DNA of 64,000 nucleotides from Pseudomonas sp. CCC3.1 (GTDB lineage: Bacteria > Pseudomonadota > Gammaproteobacteria > Pseudomonadales > Pseudomonadaceae), in assembly GCF_034347405.1 (NCBI RefSeq), contig NZ_CP133778.1, forward strand, positions 3,472,001 to 3,536,000, read 5' to 3'. The notes beneath the pieces are model-generated. The model was not told the DNA's origin, ran no database searches, and saw only the letters and a list, made by a program, of their open reading frames with translations. The first letter of the stretch is position 1. The number at the start of each line of letters is the position of its first letter. The position numbers were made by a program, and so were the translations under genes. This document shows positions 7,220 through 16,554 of this stretch, piece by piece.

Positions 7220-9673
7220 TCAGAAACTGTACTTCATGCCCAGCATCAGATTGCGCGGATCGCCGTAGTAATAGGTCGAGTACAAACCATAGCCGCTGAG
7301 GTACTCACGGTCGAAGACGTTATTGAGGTTGACGGTGGCACTGAGGTTTTGGCTGATGTCGTAGCGCGCCATCAGCCCGACGACAGCGAAACTGCCCTCC
7401 TTGGCGTCAGCTTTGATCGATGAGTCGAGTTCGCTGTAGGTCGAACCTTGCCACGACACGTTACCGCCCACAGTCAGGTCTTTAAGGTCGCCGTCGAGTT
7501 GGTAGCTGGTGGCCAGCTTGAACAATTGCTCGGGGTAGTTGCTGTTGATTCGCTTGCCGTCCTTGTCCCGTGGCTGGGCGTAGGTGTAGCCCGCCAGCAA
7601 CTGCCAGCCGCGTGCAACTTCGCCGGATATTTCGGCTTCGAAACCCTTGGTTTTAGTGCCATCGATGGCCTTGTAGGCGTCCTGACCGTTATCGCGCTCG
7701 CCATCGTATTCGGCGTAGTTGTCCTGCTTGATCAGGAACACCGCAAAACTGGTGTTCAGCGCGCCGCCGAAATACTCCGACTTGAAGCCCGCCTCATAGC
7801 TTTTGCCGGTCATCGGGGCGAGGGCTTTGTCGTTGCGGTCAAAATAGCTCTGCGGGGTGAAAATGTCGGTGTAACTGGCATAGACCGAGTGGTTTTCGTT
7901 CAAGTCGTAGACGATGCCCGCGTAAGGGATCAGCTTGCCGGTTTTCTTCGCGTTATCGGTCTCAGGCGTTGTTTGCGCCGCGTTGTAGGTCATCGCCCCT
8001 TTGCGGTCGTAGTCGACCACGCGCGTGCCCACGATCACCGACAAATCATCGGTCGGCTTGAGGCGCAAGGCCCCGTAAACCGCTGATTCTTTGGTCTTGT
8101 AGCGCTGCTTCAGACCTTGGCTCAAGTCGGTTGGGCGCGGCACATCATTGTTCCAGTTCTGATAGTTGATGGTGACATCGTCAGCGTTCTCGGCCAGGTA
8201 GTCGGTGCGACGATTGCTGACGTTAACCCCCAGCACCAGTTCGTGACTGCGCCCCAGCAACTCGAATGGCCCGGTGGCGTAAGCGTCCAGGGTATCGGTG
8301 TTGATCTCGAAGGTTTTGGTCCCGCTCATGAACTGCGCTTCACCCGTGGTTTTGTCCGGGAAAGGCCCCCAGCCCACAATGTTGCCCTGCAACTGGTCGG
8401 TGTGGCCCTTCCAGTGGCTGGCTTCGACTTTGAGCAGCCAGTCGTTGTCGAAACGTTGCTCGACCCCGGCGAAGTATTTGGTGCTTTCACTGTCGGCATA
8501 CGCCCACTTGGCTGCCGGGTTCATCGAACGTTTGAAGTGCGTTCGGCTGCCATCGCTGTAGTACAGCGGCAATTGGCCAAAACTTGAGCCGTTGGAATTT
8601 ATCTGTTGGTAGTCGATCCCGGCGTACAAGGTCGTATCGTCGGTCACATCCGCTTCGCCGATGGCGTAGAACACATCTTTAATCGACGAGTAACGATCAA
8701 TAAAGGAGCGCCCGTCTTCACGGGCCGCCACCACACGACCGCGCACCGAACCGTTTTCAGTGAACGGGCCAGACACATCAACTTCGCTGCGATAGCGGTC
8801 CCACGACCCGCCACTGCCTGACACATAGCCCTGAAACTCTTTGGTCGGGCGTTTGCGCACCAGATTCACGGCCCCGGACGGGCTGCCTACGCCGCTCATC
8901 AAACCGGTTGCGCCCCGCACCACCTCTACCCGGTCATAAATGGCCATGTCGCGCATGCCCAGGCCGTTGGTGTTGGTGGTGAAGTCCGATGTCGGCACAC
9001 CGTCGTACTGGAAGTTATCGAGGGTGAAACCACGGGAGTAGAAGTTGTAACGCTCGCTGTCGTCGTGCATCACAGTAATGCCCGGCGTCTGCTCCATGAC
9101 TTGAGCGATGCTGCCCAGCCCCTGATCAGTCATTTGCTGACGCGTAATGACCGTGACCGACTGTGGCGTTTCACGCAGCGAAAGCGGCAATTTGGTTGCC
9201 GTGCTGGCTTCGCCGGTGGTGTAGGAATGGCTGCCTTCAGTGGTGGCGCTCAACGCCAGCCCCGTCACACTGGTGGCTTGCAGTTGCAACTTGCCCTCGG
9301 CGTTGGACGTCAGCGGGTATAACGTCCAAACCCCATTCGCGCCTTCGGTGGCGGTCAAGCCGCTGCCCTGAAGCAGTTGCTGCAGCGCTTGCGCCACATC
9401 AAAGCGCCCTTTGAGGGCCCCAGCCTGTTTGTTTCTGACCAGTGCCGGGTCGTAAGGCAGCGAGATGTTGGCCTGCTGGGCGAAGTGATTGAGCGCTTCT
9501 TCCAGATTGCTGGCGGGCACATCGAAGCTGCGTTGTGCGCTGAGGGGCGCGGCCACGCTCAACGAAAACGGTTGCGCAGCTGCCAGCACAGCACCGCCCA
9601 GCAAAACAGCCTGCATGGCGATGGCCAGGCGGCTGCGCGAGGGCAAAGAAAGAGGACGAACGACACGGGACAT
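7220..9673 (-). CDS. TonB-dependent siderophore receptor with STN signalling domain (FpvA/FoxA type)
   Basis: This 817-residue outer-membrane receptor takes up a ferric siderophore and also signals. After a signal peptide (about residues 1-42, ending SVAA) comes the secretin/TonB short N-terminal domain at about 48-122 (FDVPASNLEEALNHFAQQA; GLTATEGANGVWTLYPL), then a TonB-box-like region, the plug (about 150-270) with PQSVTVITRQQM and PSGAVNLVRKRPT, and a 22-strand barrel ending in the expected terminal Phe (MLGMKYSF). The STN domain contacts the FecR-type protein encoded upstream, so the three genes form a cell-surface-signalling unit. The ligand is not identifiable; the barrel is nearest in style to FpvA/FhuE-like receptors for hydroxamate siderophores, which is inference. 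Confidence 0.92.
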   Translation of the reverse strand: MSRVVRPLSLPSRSRLAIAMQAVLLGGAVLAAAQPFSLSVAAPLSAQRSFDVPASNLEEALNHFAQQANISLPYDPALVRNKQAGALKGRFDVAQALQQLLQGSGLTATEGANGVWTLYPLTSNAEGKLQLQATSVTGLALSATTEGSHSYTTGEASTATKLPLSLRETPQSVTVITRQQMTDQGLGSIAQVMEQTPGITVMHDDSERYNFYSRGFTLDNFQYDGVPTSDFTTNTNGLGMRDMAIYDRVEVVRGATGLMSGVGSPSGAVNLVRKRPTKEFQGYVSGSGGSWDRYRSEVDVSGPFTENGSVRGRVVAAREDGRSFIDRYSSIKDVFYAIGEADVTDDTTLYAGIDYQQINSNGSSFGQLPLYYSDGSRTHFKRSMNPAAKWAYADSESTKYFAGVEQRFDNDWLLKVEASHWKGHTDQLQGNIVGWGPFPDKTTGEAQFMSGTKTFEINTDTLDAYATGPFELLGRSHELVLGVNVSNRRTDYLAENADDVTINYQNWNNDVPRPTDLSQGLKQRYKTKESAVYGALRLKPTDDLSVIVGTRVVDYDRKGAMTYNAAQTTPETDNAKKTGKLIPYAGIVYDLNENHSVYASYTDIFTPQSYFDRNDKALAPMTGKSYEAGFKSEYFGGALNTSFAVFLIKQDNYAEYDGERDNGQDAYKAIDGTKTKGFEAEISGEVARGWQLLAGYTYAQPRDKDGKRINSNYPEQLFKLATSYQLDGDLKDLTVGGNVSWQGSTYSELDSSIKADAKEGSFAVVGLMARYDISQNLSATVNLNNVFDREYLSGYGLYSTYYYGDPRNLMLGMKYSF

Positions 9674-9804
9674 GGGTCTGGCTCCTGCAATTAAAAGGTC
9701 TTATGCCTATTTGTCGAAGGACACCCAAAAACCCGCAAAGAAATTTGAGAATTATTCGTGTTTGATGCGTTTTATAGACATCTGGGGGAGTTGGCGGGTA
9801 TGGG

Positions 9805-10779
9805 TCAAGCGGCCACTATCCGAGTCCAAAAACGCGTTCTGCGCTCTATCCGCACGGGCAGTGACTGGCTCAAGCCTTCCAGCGCAGGGTCAATCTGGTC
9901 CAGCTGAAACACCCCTGAGACGCGCAACTCACTCACGCTCGGATCGCACAGCACCCACCCATGGCGATAGCGTGACAATTCGGCGGCCAAGTCTTGCAAG
10001 CGCATGTGTTTGGCCACCAACGCGCCACGGGCCCAGCTGCTGGCGTACAGCGCCGGGGATGGCTGCAACCGGGCCGACCGGGTGTCGATCAGGTATTCAT
10101 TGCCCGCCTGCACCAGCACCGGCTGTGCAGCCGGCAGATGAATGGCCACCACGCCCTCTTCAACCATCAACCGGGTGCGGCCTGCTTCCTGGCGCACGTC
10201 AAAAGCAGTGCCAATGGCCTGCAAACGCGCCTCTCGGGTCTGTACCCAAAACGGTCGGCGCCCGGCAACAGCCTCGGGGTCTTGGCCAGTGCGGATAAAA
10301 ACCTCCCCCTCACGCAGCACAATCAGCCGCTGTTGCGCACTGAACAGCACATCAGCAGCACTGTCGGTATTGAGTTGCAGGCGCGTGCCGTCAGCCAGGT
10401 TGAACAAGCGGCGCTCACCCACGGCTGTCGCGTAATCGGCGCCGAACGTGCGCCAGGGTTGCTGCTGCCACACCAGGCCAGCCGCCCCGGCGCCCAACAC
10501 CCCCAACCCGAGCACTTTGAGGGCCTGGCGCCGCGAACGCAGGCGACCACTGCCCGACAAGGTGTCAAGCGCCACACGCCCCGGCAGCAACGAGGCCTGG
10601 CGAAAGGTCGATTCGGTGACTTGCAGCGCTTGCCAGGCCGCCTCATGGCTGGCATTGGCGGCGCGCCATTGCTGGCAGGCCGCATGCACGCGGGGATCGG
10701 CGGCGCCTGATTGGGTTTTCACCAACCAGTCAATCGCCACATCAAGCACCTCGGATGAGAACTCAATAGAAGCCGGCAT
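9805..10779 (-). CDS. FecR family anti-sigma factor / sigma regulator
   Basis: The 324-residue protein begins with a DUF4880-type N-terminal segment (IDWLVKTQSG...AWQALQ), has one membrane helix at about residues 88-106, and then the periplasmic FecR domain (YATAVGERRLFNLADGTRL, VLREGEVFIRTG) and a C-terminal STN-like region. Such proteins hold the cognate ECF sigma factor until the loaded receptor signals. It starts 17 bases downstream of the sigma-factor stop codon, so the two are one operon, with the receptor following after 131 bases. Confidence 0.9.
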   Translation of the reverse strand: MPASIEFSSEVLDVAIDWLVKTQSGAADPRVHAACQQWRAANASHEAAWQALQVTESTFRQASLLPGRVALDTLSGSGRLRSRRQALKVLGLGVLGAGAAGLVWQQQPWRTFGADYATAVGERRLFNLADGTRLQLNTDSAADVLFSAQQRLIVLREGEVFIRTGQDPEAVAGRRPFWVQTREARLQAIGTAFDVRQEAGRTRLMVEEGVVAIHLPAAQPVLVQAGNEYLIDTRSARLQPSPALYASSWARGALVAKHMRLQDLAAELSRYRHGWVLCDPSVSELRVSGVFQLDQIDPALEGLSQSLPVRIERRTRFWTRIVAA

Positions 10780-10796
10780 CGGTCAGTTAACCCCGC

Positions 10797-11321
10797 TCAC
10801 TGTGCGTTTCGCGCCAAAAAACAATGGCGGATGGCCGTGGCCATGTACTTTTCAACCGAACTCACGCTGACCCCGAGGTGTTCGGCAATCGCCTGATAGC
10901 CCAGGCCTTCAAGCCGTGAAAGCAGAAAAGCGCTGCGCACCTTGGGTGTTAAGCCGTCGAGCAAGGCATCAATGCGGGTCAGGGTTTCGAGCAAGATCAG
11001 ACGCTCTTCAGGCGAAGGCATGTCCCGTTCGGGCAGATGCGCGAGCGCGTCCAGATAAGCCTGCTCAACCTGCTGACGACGATAACGGTCAATCAACAAG
11101 CCTTTGGCGATGCTGCTCAGCCAGGCACGCGGCTCGCGCAGTTGCGCCACTTGTTCGGGTTTACCCAGCACATACAGGAAAGTGTCCTGCGCCATGTCAG
11201 CCGCATTCTCGGTATTGCGCAGGCGCCGTCGCAGCCAATTCACCAGCCAGTGATGGTGGTCGCTGTACAGGGTATGGACGTCGGCGTGCAACAACGATGG
11301 GGTGGGCAGTGATGACGACAC
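10797..11321 (-). CDS. ECF sigma factor, FecI family
   Basis: The 174-residue protein shows sigma region 2 (HHHWLVNWLRRRLRNTENAAD then MAQDTFLYVL) and region 4 (LTPKVRSAFLLSRLEGLGYQ with the HTH IAEHLGVSVSSVEKY). It would direct RNA polymerase to the downstream receptor gene when its anti-sigma partner signals. No ATG fits well. A GTG at 11321 preceded by GAGG at about six bases gives a family-length product, so this start is preferred over the longer in-frame extension to 11426, which would read through a 10-bp inverted repeat likely to be regulatory. Iron control by Fur is expected for such genes but no clear Fur box was confirmed. Confidence 0.85.
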   Translation of the reverse strand: MSSSLPTPSLLHADVHTLYSDHHHWLVNWLRRRLRNTENAADMAQDTFLYVLGKPEQVAQLREPRAWLSSIAKGLLIDRYRRQQVEQAYLDALAHLPERDMPSPEERLILLETLTRIDALLDGLTPKVRSAFLLSRLEGLGYQAIAEHLGVSVSSVEKYMATAIRHCFLARNAQ

Positions 11322-11349
11322 GGGAACCCTCGGTGCGTGCTGGGAATAA

Positions 11350-11386
11350 ACTGCGAATAGGAATGGGTCGCAATCATATTCGCAGT
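11350..11386. promoter_or_regulatory. Perfect inverted repeat upstream of the fecI-like gene
   Basis: ACTGCGAATA at 11350-11359 and TATTCGCAGT at 11377-11386 form a perfect 10-bp inverted repeat spaced by 17 bases. They sit 30-65 bases upstream of the chosen GTG start. The GCGAAT half-sites and the intervening AATCATATT resemble Pseudomonas Fur-controlled promoters, so iron-responsive control is plausible but unproven. Confidence 0.4.
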
Positions 11387-11470
11387 ATTCACCAGACTCA
11401 AGCCTGCAACGGCTTGCTAGGGGCAATCATCTGCCTGTCGCTGCGCAGAACGGCAGCGACAGGCGGTGCA

Positions 11471-12748
11471 TCAAGGGATCAGCGAGTAGACCAGCGACGA
11501 AATCGCCACCAGGCCAACAACTGTGACAAACACGTTGGAAATGCGCCCCGAGTACTGACGCATGGCGGGCACGCGGCGAATCGCATACATCGGCATCAGG
11601 AACAGGATGGCCGCAATCACCGGGCCGCCGAAGCTTTCGATCATCCGCAGAATGCTTGGGTTGAGCGTGGCCACAGCCCAGCACACCAGCAGCATGAACG
11701 CAGCCGTCAGGCGGTCGAGGGTTTTGCTGGCCGGGCGCTTGCCGGTTTTCAGCACCAGGCCTTTAAGGCCTTCACTGGCGCCGATGTAGTGCCCCAGGAA
11801 TGACTTGGCAATCGCCACGAATGCAATCACCGGCGCGGCAAAAGCAATGGTCGGGTTGCTGAAGTGGTTGGCCAGGTACGACAGGATCGACAGGTTCTGC
11901 GCCTTGGCTTCAGCCAGTTGCTCAGGCGACAGCGTGAGCACACAGCTGAAGACGAAGAACAGCACCATCACCACCATCAGCACATGCGCGCGCGACAGGA
12001 TCTGCGAACTGCGCGCATCGGCATTGACGCCATAACGGCGCTTCTGGTCCACGGCAAAGGCCGAAATGATCGGCGAGTGGTTAAACGAGAACACCATCAC
12101 CGGAATCGCCAGCCACACGGTGTGCAACAACGCCGAGGGCTCAGGAAAGGTACTGGCGGTGGTCAGAATGCCGCCATTCCAGTGCGGAATTAGGAACACT
12201 GCCAAAAACAGCAACGCGACGATAAACGGGTAGACCATCATGCTCATGGCCTTGACGATCACTTGCTCGCCGCAACGCACCACGGCCAGCAGGCCAAGGA
12301 TCAGCACCAGCGACAGAATGACCCGTGGCGGTGGCGTGATGTGCAACTGGTTGAGCATGAAACTGCCGACCGTATTGGTCAGCGCCACGCTGTAAATCAG
12401 CAGGATCGGGAAAATCGCGCAGAAATACAGCAGCGTGATCAACGCCCCGGCAGTGAGGCCGAAATGCTCTTCAACCACATCCGTGATGTCGGAGCCGTCG
12501 CGACCGGAGAGCACAAAGCGGGTCAGGCCGCGGTGTGCATAAAAGGTCATCGGGAATGCCAGCAGCGCCAGAATCAATAACGGCCAAAAGCCGCCAATGC
12601 CTGCGTTGATGGGCAAAAACAAAGTACCTGCGCCAATGGCTGTGCCGAACAGGCCCAGCATCCAGGTAGTGTCGTGTCGGTCCCAGCGACTGAGGGTCGC
12701 AGGGGCCGCGTCAAAGCGTTCATCGACGCTGTTAGCCTGGTCATTCAT
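11471..12748 (-). CDS. Amino-acid permease of the HAAAP/STP family (SdaC-like serine/threonine carrier)
   Basis: The 425-residue inner-membrane protein has about 11 hydrophobic helices. It opens with the family hallmark TWMLGLFGTAIGAGTLFLPI near residues 29-48, the glycine-rich first helix of SdaC/TdcC/YhaO carriers. Further family motifs are VFSFNHSPIISAF and KSFLGHYIGASEGL. These proteins import serine or threonine with protons or sodium; which one is used here is not decidable. It is monocistronic, without a neighbouring deaminase gene, so the SdaC name is a family label only. Confidence 0.85.
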   Translation of the reverse strand: MNDQANSVDERFDAAPATLSRWDRHDTTWMLGLFGTAIGAGTLFLPINAGIGGFWPLLILALLAFPMTFYAHRGLTRFVLSGRDGSDITDVVEEHFGLTAGALITLLYFCAIFPILLIYSVALTNTVGSFMLNQLHITPPPRVILSLVLILGLLAVVRCGEQVIVKAMSMMVYPFIVALLFLAVFLIPHWNGGILTTASTFPEPSALLHTVWLAIPVMVFSFNHSPIISAFAVDQKRRYGVNADARSSQILSRAHVLMVVMVLFFVFSCVLTLSPEQLAEAKAQNLSILSYLANHFSNPTIAFAAPVIAFVAIAKSFLGHYIGASEGLKGLVLKTGKRPASKTLDRLTAAFMLLVCWAVATLNPSILRMIESFGGPVIAAILFLMPMYAIRRVPAMRQYSGRISNVFVTVVGLVAISSLVYSLIP

Positions 12749-12976
12749 CCGGTCAAATCTCCGCTAGCCGGTCGTTACCACGCGGCCGGGGCGGACAAAA
12801 CACACCTTACTGACCACGCCCCAGCCATAAGAGGGGCGCGATTGTCCGGGATTAGACATAAGAAGCAAAGGTTTAGCTGAGGAATGGTGAAAATGATTGC
12901 TCACGGTAAAGCAAGACTTTGACACCTATTGATACACTATCCCCATTCGAAGATTGCGCTAAAGGCCTGATGACCC

Positions 12977-13516
12977 ATGACCGTTTCGCACCGTTACACC
13001 GCATTTGCCGGCCTGTTGCTTGCCCTGTCACTGCCTGTCGCCAATGCCGAAGGTTTAGTGATTACCTGGCCGGGCGGCTGGGAAGTTCAGGCTGTGCCGC
13101 CTGCGCAAGACAACAGCATCCAGCGCCAGCGAGCAGTGAAAAACGACGCCAATGGCGATCCGCAGATGGTCATGGAACTGACACAGTCGACCCTGGCGCC
13201 TGAGCATCAGGTGAACATGGAGGCGGTGTTGCTGCAAATGCGCAAGACCTTGCAGCAAACCTTCGCCAAAGACGGGTATCAAAGTGCCTGTAACAAAATT
13301 CACGACAGCACGCTGGGCGGTCTGAAAGCGTTGGAAACCACCTGCAAGATCACCCAGAACGGCAACCACGTGATCACCCAGACGCTGGTAGCCGCCACTC
13401 AGGGCAGCAGCGCTTACGCCCTGTCCTACGCTGGCCCGGCCGATGGGTACAAAGCCAACCAAGCGGAAGTTCAGGGTATTCGCGCCAGCTTGCGGCTGGG
13501 CGAAACGGCTCAGTAA
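12977..13516 (+). CDS. Exported protein, probable DUF4946 family
   Basis: The 179-residue product has a clear Sec signal peptide (residues 1-24, cleavage after VANA) and a compact mature domain starting GLVITWPGGWEV. It has two cysteines (in QSACNKIH and ETTCKIT) that could form a disulfide in the periplasm. The length and the WPGGWEV start match a Pseudomonas family of unknown function that I recall as DUF4946; this name is from memory. It stands alone and divergent from the permease gene; the 228-base gap carries no recognised site. Confidence 0.65.
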   Translation: MTVSHRYTAFAGLLLALSLPVANAEGLVITWPGGWEVQAVPPAQDNSIQRQRAVKNDANGDPQMVMELTQSTLAPEHQVNMEAVLLQMRKTLQQTFAKDGYQSACNKIHDSTLGGLKALETTCKITQNGNHVITQTLVAATQGSSAYALSYAGPADGYKANQAEVQGIRASLRLGETAQ

Positions 13517-13565
13517 ACGACCCATAACTCACGTGGGCGTTCTAGGGTGTATAGCAAACCGATTT

Positions 13566-13714
13566 CGTAGCAGTTGCCGAGCACCGCGAGGCTACGTCCG
13601 ATGGCGAAGCGATCGTAAACCCTAAGTGCAGGGTGCAACTGATACCCCGCAGTGCTTGGTTTTACGACTGCTGCGCAGCCGGACGTAGCCTCGCGGTGCT
13701 CGGCAACTGCTACG
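13566..13714. repeat. Long REPIN, CGTAGCAGTTGCCGAGC type
   Basis: A perfect 34-bp inverted repeat: the left arm 13566-13599 begins CGTAGCAGTTGCCGAGC and the right arm 13681-13714 is its exact complement. About 80 bases lie between the arms. A close relative with one arm mismatch is at 20652-20799. Confidence 0.85.
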
Positions 13715-13761
13715 AGATTTGCGCGCGCCATAGATCTGCGGCATCTCCCACCATGTGACGT

Positions 13762-14721
13762 TTAAGGAATCAGCACCACTTTGGTGCTTGAGCCGTCATT
13801 GACCTGCGCATAACAGTGCAACCCTTCGACCAGCGGGCTTTCTTGCAGATCGCGCGGCAATGGCAGTAATCCCTGATCAAAGTACTGCCCAAACTGGTTG
13901 AGCATGCGCGCGCACTCTGCGCTGCTGTACAGCAGGCTGTTAACCCCCACCACGGAGCCGCCCTTGCGGTACAACGCCAAGGCAGGCAGTTGCACATGGC
14001 CGTCCAGTGGTGCGGCAATGATGGCCAGCCGACCAAACACCGCCAATGCCGGTACTGCGGCTGGCACCCAGTGGCCGGTGGTGTCAAAGATCACCTCTGC
14101 TCCACCCGAGAACACAGCGTTGACCTCGCCAGCCAAGGCGTCGGGCTGCTCCAGAACGATGACGTCAACCCCTTGCTCGCGTAGCAAAAGGGCCTGTTCA
14201 GGGCGGCGAACAGCCGCCAGTACGCGGGCGCCCAGCACGTTAGCCAGCGCAACCGCCGCCGAACCGACAGCGCCGTTGGCACCGATCACCAGCAGGCGGG
14301 TTCCAGCTGTAACGCCAGTGCGCTGCAAAGCGTCCCAGGCCGTGGTGTATGGCACGCCCAGGCTCGCCGCCTGCACAAAGCTCAACGCCTCGGGCTTTTG
14401 CGCAACGCCTTCGGCTGGCAAGGTCAAATAGCCTGCGTGGGAGCCATCGCGATAAAAACCCAGGTCCTTGCCGGTGCCCCAGACTGCTTGCCCGATCAAT
14501 GCGCTTGGCCCGTCGACCACCACCCCGGCAAAATCCCGGCCCGGAATGCGCGGCAACGTGGTGTAAGGAAAACGCCCCAGCACGTTTTTCACGTCGCTGG
14601 GGTTCAAGCCCGCCGCTTTGACGTGCACCAGCACCTCGCCCGCAGCCGGGGTCGGCGTTGGCCGTTCAACCACCGTCAGCGCCGCCAGATCACCGGTTTT
14701 GGAAAATTGCAGAGCCTTCAT
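13762..14721 (-). CDS. Zinc-independent medium-chain reductase (quinone oxidoreductase family)
   Basis: The 319-residue protein is an MDR-superfamily NADPH oxidoreductase. It has the GroES-like N-terminal half (GEVLVHVKAAGLNPSDVKN, IPGRDFAGVV) and a Rossmann half with the nucleotide loop VIGANGAVGSAAVALA. The structural zinc cysteines of alcohol dehydrogenases are absent, as in quinone reductases and enoyl reductases. The ATG at 14721 is preferred over a TTG two codons earlier because GAGGG lies six bases upstream. It follows an AraC-type gene in the same direction by 84 bases, which suggests that the regulator controls it. Confidence 0.82.
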   Translation of the reverse strand: MKALQFSKTGDLAALTVVERPTPTPAAGEVLVHVKAAGLNPSDVKNVLGRFPYTTLPRIPGRDFAGVVVDGPSALIGQAVWGTGKDLGFYRDGSHAGYLTLPAEGVAQKPEALSFVQAASLGVPYTTAWDALQRTGVTAGTRLLVIGANGAVGSAAVALANVLGARVLAAVRRPEQALLLREQGVDVIVLEQPDALAGEVNAVFSGGAEVIFDTTGHWVPAAVPALAVFGRLAIIAAPLDGHVQLPALALYRKGGSVVGVNSLLYSSAECARMLNQFGQYFDQGLLPLPRDLQESPLVEGLHCYAQVNDGSSTKVVLIP

Positions 14722-14805
14722 GTTCAACCCTCTAAGGGACAGTGAGAGGCACTCAGTCTATGGCCGATAAGCGGCCAGTACCGGCCAAAGCCTTCTGCCT
14801 ATCGG

Positions 14806-15591
14806 TCAGAGTGCAGCACCGGGTGCTTGAGCCTGTCCATATAAAGAAGGACTCACGCCCAACTCGCGGCGGAACATGTCGCTGAAACTGCTGGGCGAAT
14901 ACCCCAGTGAGCGGGCGATCTGGCTGACCGACACGCCCTGGATCAACTCGGCGGCCGAGGTCGCCAGTTGCACCTGCCGCCGCCACCGGGCAAAGCCCAT
15001 GCCCAACGCGCCCTGAAACAGACGCGCCAGGGTGCGCACGCTGGCCCCGGCGTTCTCGGCATGTTGCTCAAAGGCAATGTCCAGGGTCGGGTTGGCCATG
15101 ACTGACTGGCACACACTCAGCAAGCGTCGATCCGAGGTGTCAGGCAGTGGCACCTTGAGCACGGTGCGACGGGCGCGCTGTAGCTCCAGCAACGTCAAGC
15201 TCAGCAACGCTTGGCGGTAAACCGCTTGCTCGTCGGTTTGCTCCACCAGGTTAATAATCAGCTCACGCAACAAGCGCCCGACCTCCAGCACCTGCACCGT
15301 ACTGTCCAGCGTGCTGGCCGTGGTCTGCGGCAAATAGAGGTTGCGCATTTGCAAGTCCGACACCACACGAATCCCATGCGGCACGCCCGGTGGCAGCCAC
15401 ACCGCCCGTTGCGGTGGCACGGCCAGGGCTTCATTCGGGGTGTCGACCCACATCACCCCGCTCACCGCGTACAACAACTGGCCCCACTCATGCTGATGCG
15501 GCTCAATGTACAAACCACGCGGGTAGGTTCGCGCCAAGGGTTGCACCGGCACGGCGGAGTCAGACAGATCAGGCGGGGCGGCAAGGGCCAT
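14806..15591 (-). CDS. AraC family transcriptional regulator with cupin domain
   Basis: The 261-residue protein has an N-terminal cupin-like sensor (HQHEWGQLLYAVSG near residues 32-45; VWLPPGVPHGI) and a C-terminal double HTH of about 100 residues (SVRTLARLFQGALGMGF and SVSQIARSLGYSPSSFSDMFRRELGVSP). The organisation matches NimR/YdeO-like AraC proteins that control small drug or redox operons. It lies just upstream of the quinone-oxidoreductase-like gene on the same strand. Confidence 0.88.
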   Translation of the reverse strand: MALAAPPDLSDSAVPVQPLARTYPRGLYIEPHQHEWGQLLYAVSGVMWVDTPNEALAVPPQRAVWLPPGVPHGIRVVSDLQMRNLYLPQTTASTLDSTVQVLEVGRLLRELIINLVEQTDEQAVYRQALLSLTLLELQRARRTVLKVPLPDTSDRRLLSVCQSVMANPTLDIAFEQHAENAGASVRTLARLFQGALGMGFARWRRQVQLATSAAELIQGVSVSQIARSLGYSPSSFSDMFRRELGVSPSLYGQAQAPGAAL

Positions 15592-15740
15592 GGGCAGTCC
15601 GCGTGAGAAAAGTGAGTGCTTATGTTACCTGAGCTTGTTTACACCAAAAGTGTCCCCACCTGACAAAACTGTCATCTTTCCTTCAGTTGCCTGACAGTCC
15701 CTGTCGTTCAGGCTTGGTTATTTTCTTTAAGAGGTCATTC

Positions 15741-16187
15741 ATGAAAAGCCCGTTACGCGTTCTGGCGCTCTCTACCCTCCTGCTTTCCTGTTTCGCCAAC
15801 GCGGCGGAACAACTGACCATGGACGTGCACCGCGATGCCAACTGTGGCTGCTGCAAAGCCTGGATCTCACACCTGCAAGCCAATGGCATCAAGGTGAACG
15901 ACCATGTCGAAGACGACATGAGCAGCGTCAAACGCCAGCTCGGTGTTGCCCCGCGCCTGGCCTCGTGCCACACCGCAGTGATCAACGGCAAATTTGTAGA
16001 AGGCCACGTGCCTGCCGAGCAAGTGATTGCTTTGAGCAAACGCAACGACCTGAAAGGCATCGCCGTGCCGGGCATGCCGATGGGCTCGCCAGGCATGGAA
16101 ATGGGCGACCGCAAAGACGCCTTCCAGGTGATAGGTCTGCGCAACGACGGCCGAGAAGAAGTCATCGCCGAATACCCGGGCCACTAA
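15741..16187 (+). CDS. Exported DUF411 metal-binding protein
   Basis: The 148-residue protein has a signal peptide (residues 1-21, cleaved after NAA) and the DUF411 core with the metal-binding cysteines C35, C37, C38 in DANCGCCKAW and a further cysteine C76 in LASCHTAVI. A Met-rich segment GMPMGSPGMEMG near the C terminus is typical of periplasmic copper-binding proteins. DUF411 genes usually sit in copper/heavy-metal loci; here it is alone. The start follows AAGAGG at seven bases; the longer upstream frame has no ribosome-binding site. Copper handling is the likely role, by family analogy. Confidence 0.82.
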   Translation: MKSPLRVLALSTLLLSCFANAAEQLTMDVHRDANCGCCKAWISHLQANGIKVNDHVEDDMSSVKRQLGVAPRLASCHTAVINGKFVEGHVPAEQVIALSKRNDLKGIAVPGMPMGSPGMEMGDRKDAFQVIGLRNDGREEVIAEYPGH

Positions 16188-16554
16188 CACAACGCACCAA
16201 AACAGTGCGAAAAACAGCGCAGAGTCACCTGGCTCTGCGTTGCCTTGGCCCTGCAAAACCCGTCTGTCGTCCTCTTGTCAGACAATTACTCATCCTGCCT
16301 ACCACCTTTCAACATCTCTCCTACACTCAACGCTGTCGCATGCACGACACAAAAGTGTCGTATTCAGTAAAGCGAACCTTCAGTCGCTAAGACAGGTCAA
16401 CTTCTCACAGCGACCGCACATTTGGTGCATTCCTTGCTACGCCTTTTTCACCTCTTGAGCATTCACGCCATCGGTGACTTTGCCGATCAGGAAGGGGGTG
16501 GCTTACTGGCCATGGGGGCCATTGGCAGTTCAATAAATAGAAAGGGAGAGAGTC
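16188..16554. other. Intergenic region upstream of glgA
   Basis: No convincing gene is seen in 367 bases. A stem CGCAGAG-8 bases-CTCTGCG at 16218-16239 follows the DUF411 gene and may terminate it weakly, lacking a clear U tract. The end holds a strong GGGAGAG ribosome-binding site for glgA. Confidence 0.5.

Noticed and set aside
13566..13714. Possible CRISPR repeats
   Set aside because: The repeats are single inverted pairs of REP type, not regularly spaced direct repeats with spacers.
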